Of a DNA stretch of 64,000 bases, positions 63,926 through 64,000 are shown piece after piece. A program made the translations under genes and the position numbers. A model generated the notes under the pieces. The model saw nothing but the letters and a program-made list of their open reading frames with translations. It was not told where the DNA came from and did not search any database. The stretch is from Thainema sp966674685 (GTDB lineage Bacteria; Cyanobacteriota; Cyanobacteriia; Phormidesmidales; Phormidesmidaceae): contig CBKWJC010000013.1 of NCBI GenBank assembly GCA_966674685.1, forward strand, positions 24,227-88,226, given 5' to 3'. Position 1 is the stretch's first letter, and the number at the start of each line of letters is the position of its first letter.

Positions 63926-63937
63926 TGAGATCGCACT
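63926..63937. repeat. 12-mer TGAGATCGCACT flanking vapBC, right copy
   Basis: Identical to 63082-63093, about 840 bp away on the other side of vapBC. Confidence 0.55.
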
Positions 63938-63974
63938 TCTCTAGCCATTAGACTTTATCGGAAATAGGAGAGAA

Positions 63975-64000
63975 ATGGCTGCAAGTCAACTTCACCCGTG
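63975..64000 (+). CDS. Start of a gene cut by the window end
   Basis: ATG at 63975 with AGGAGAGA directly upstream opens a frame MAASQLHP that runs off the window. The good ribosome binding site makes a real gene likely; too little is present to name it. Confidence 0.5.

Overview
The window is cyanobacterial chromosome. The evidence is a phycobilisome core-membrane linker (apcE), the oxygen-dependent chlorophyll cyclase (acsF), the cyanobacterial ATP synthase gene order I-a-c-b'-b-delta-alpha-gamma, two Tic20-like genes, and a very high density of the HIP1 octamer GCGATCGC inside and between genes. ApcE carries four linker repeats, which points to a pentacylindrical phycobilisome core. The genus cannot be fixed from this sequence. 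I saw no tRNA, rRNA, CRISPR array or intact transposase.

Layout. 1-4.9 kb: a short-chain dehydrogenase cut by the window edge, a DUF389 membrane protein, a sugar-type ABC permease, and a LysR regulator divergent from a second dehydrogenase. 5-7.2 kb: leuD and leuC. 7.6-16.5 kb: envelope and hypothetical genes (two glycosyltransferases, two lipoproteins, an FHA protein), an unlisted 31-residue membrane peptide and a HigB/HigA-type toxin-antitoxin pair. 16.5-19 kb: a Ser/Thr kinase-CHASE2 protein with a DUF928 protein. 19-21.4 kb: an orphan terminator, a mobile-element-like hairpin and three small conserved genes. 21.4-27.7 kb: the ATP synthase cluster. 27.8-34.6 kb: a methyltransferase, apcE, a roadblock-like protein and a MalG-type permease. 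34.7-37.2 kb: acsF, rbgA, universal stress protein. 37.4-44.8 kb: two overlapping giant hybrid histidine kinases. 45.4-48 kb: pgk, rpsF and a fumarylacetoacetase-family hydrolase. 48-51.8 kb: two Tic20 paralogues and an FHA-fused class A penicillin-binding protein. 52.9-57.8 kb: a GAF-rich kinase with two bilin-lyase-like cysteine GAF domains, a small protein and a PilT-type ATPase. 58-61.5 kb: an ABC-2 exporter whose ATPase and permease genes are separated by an unknown gene and a TumE-type toxin-antitoxin pair. 61.7-64 kb: a HEPN-motif protein and a VapBC pair.

The most notable non-genic structure is repeat DNA. There is a family of about six palindromic elements of roughly 70-105 bp (A/TTATCAAGTCTG termini, AAACCCA...TGGGTT arms, variable core hairpin), which looks like a MITE. 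There are several short perfect palindromes. There are also low-complexity repeat words that sit in promoters and, in frame, inside both hybrid kinases. Two of those in-frame tracts occupy the same loop of the ATP-binding domain in two different proteins.

All functional calls rest on reading the translated sequence and remembered family signatures; no database search was run.
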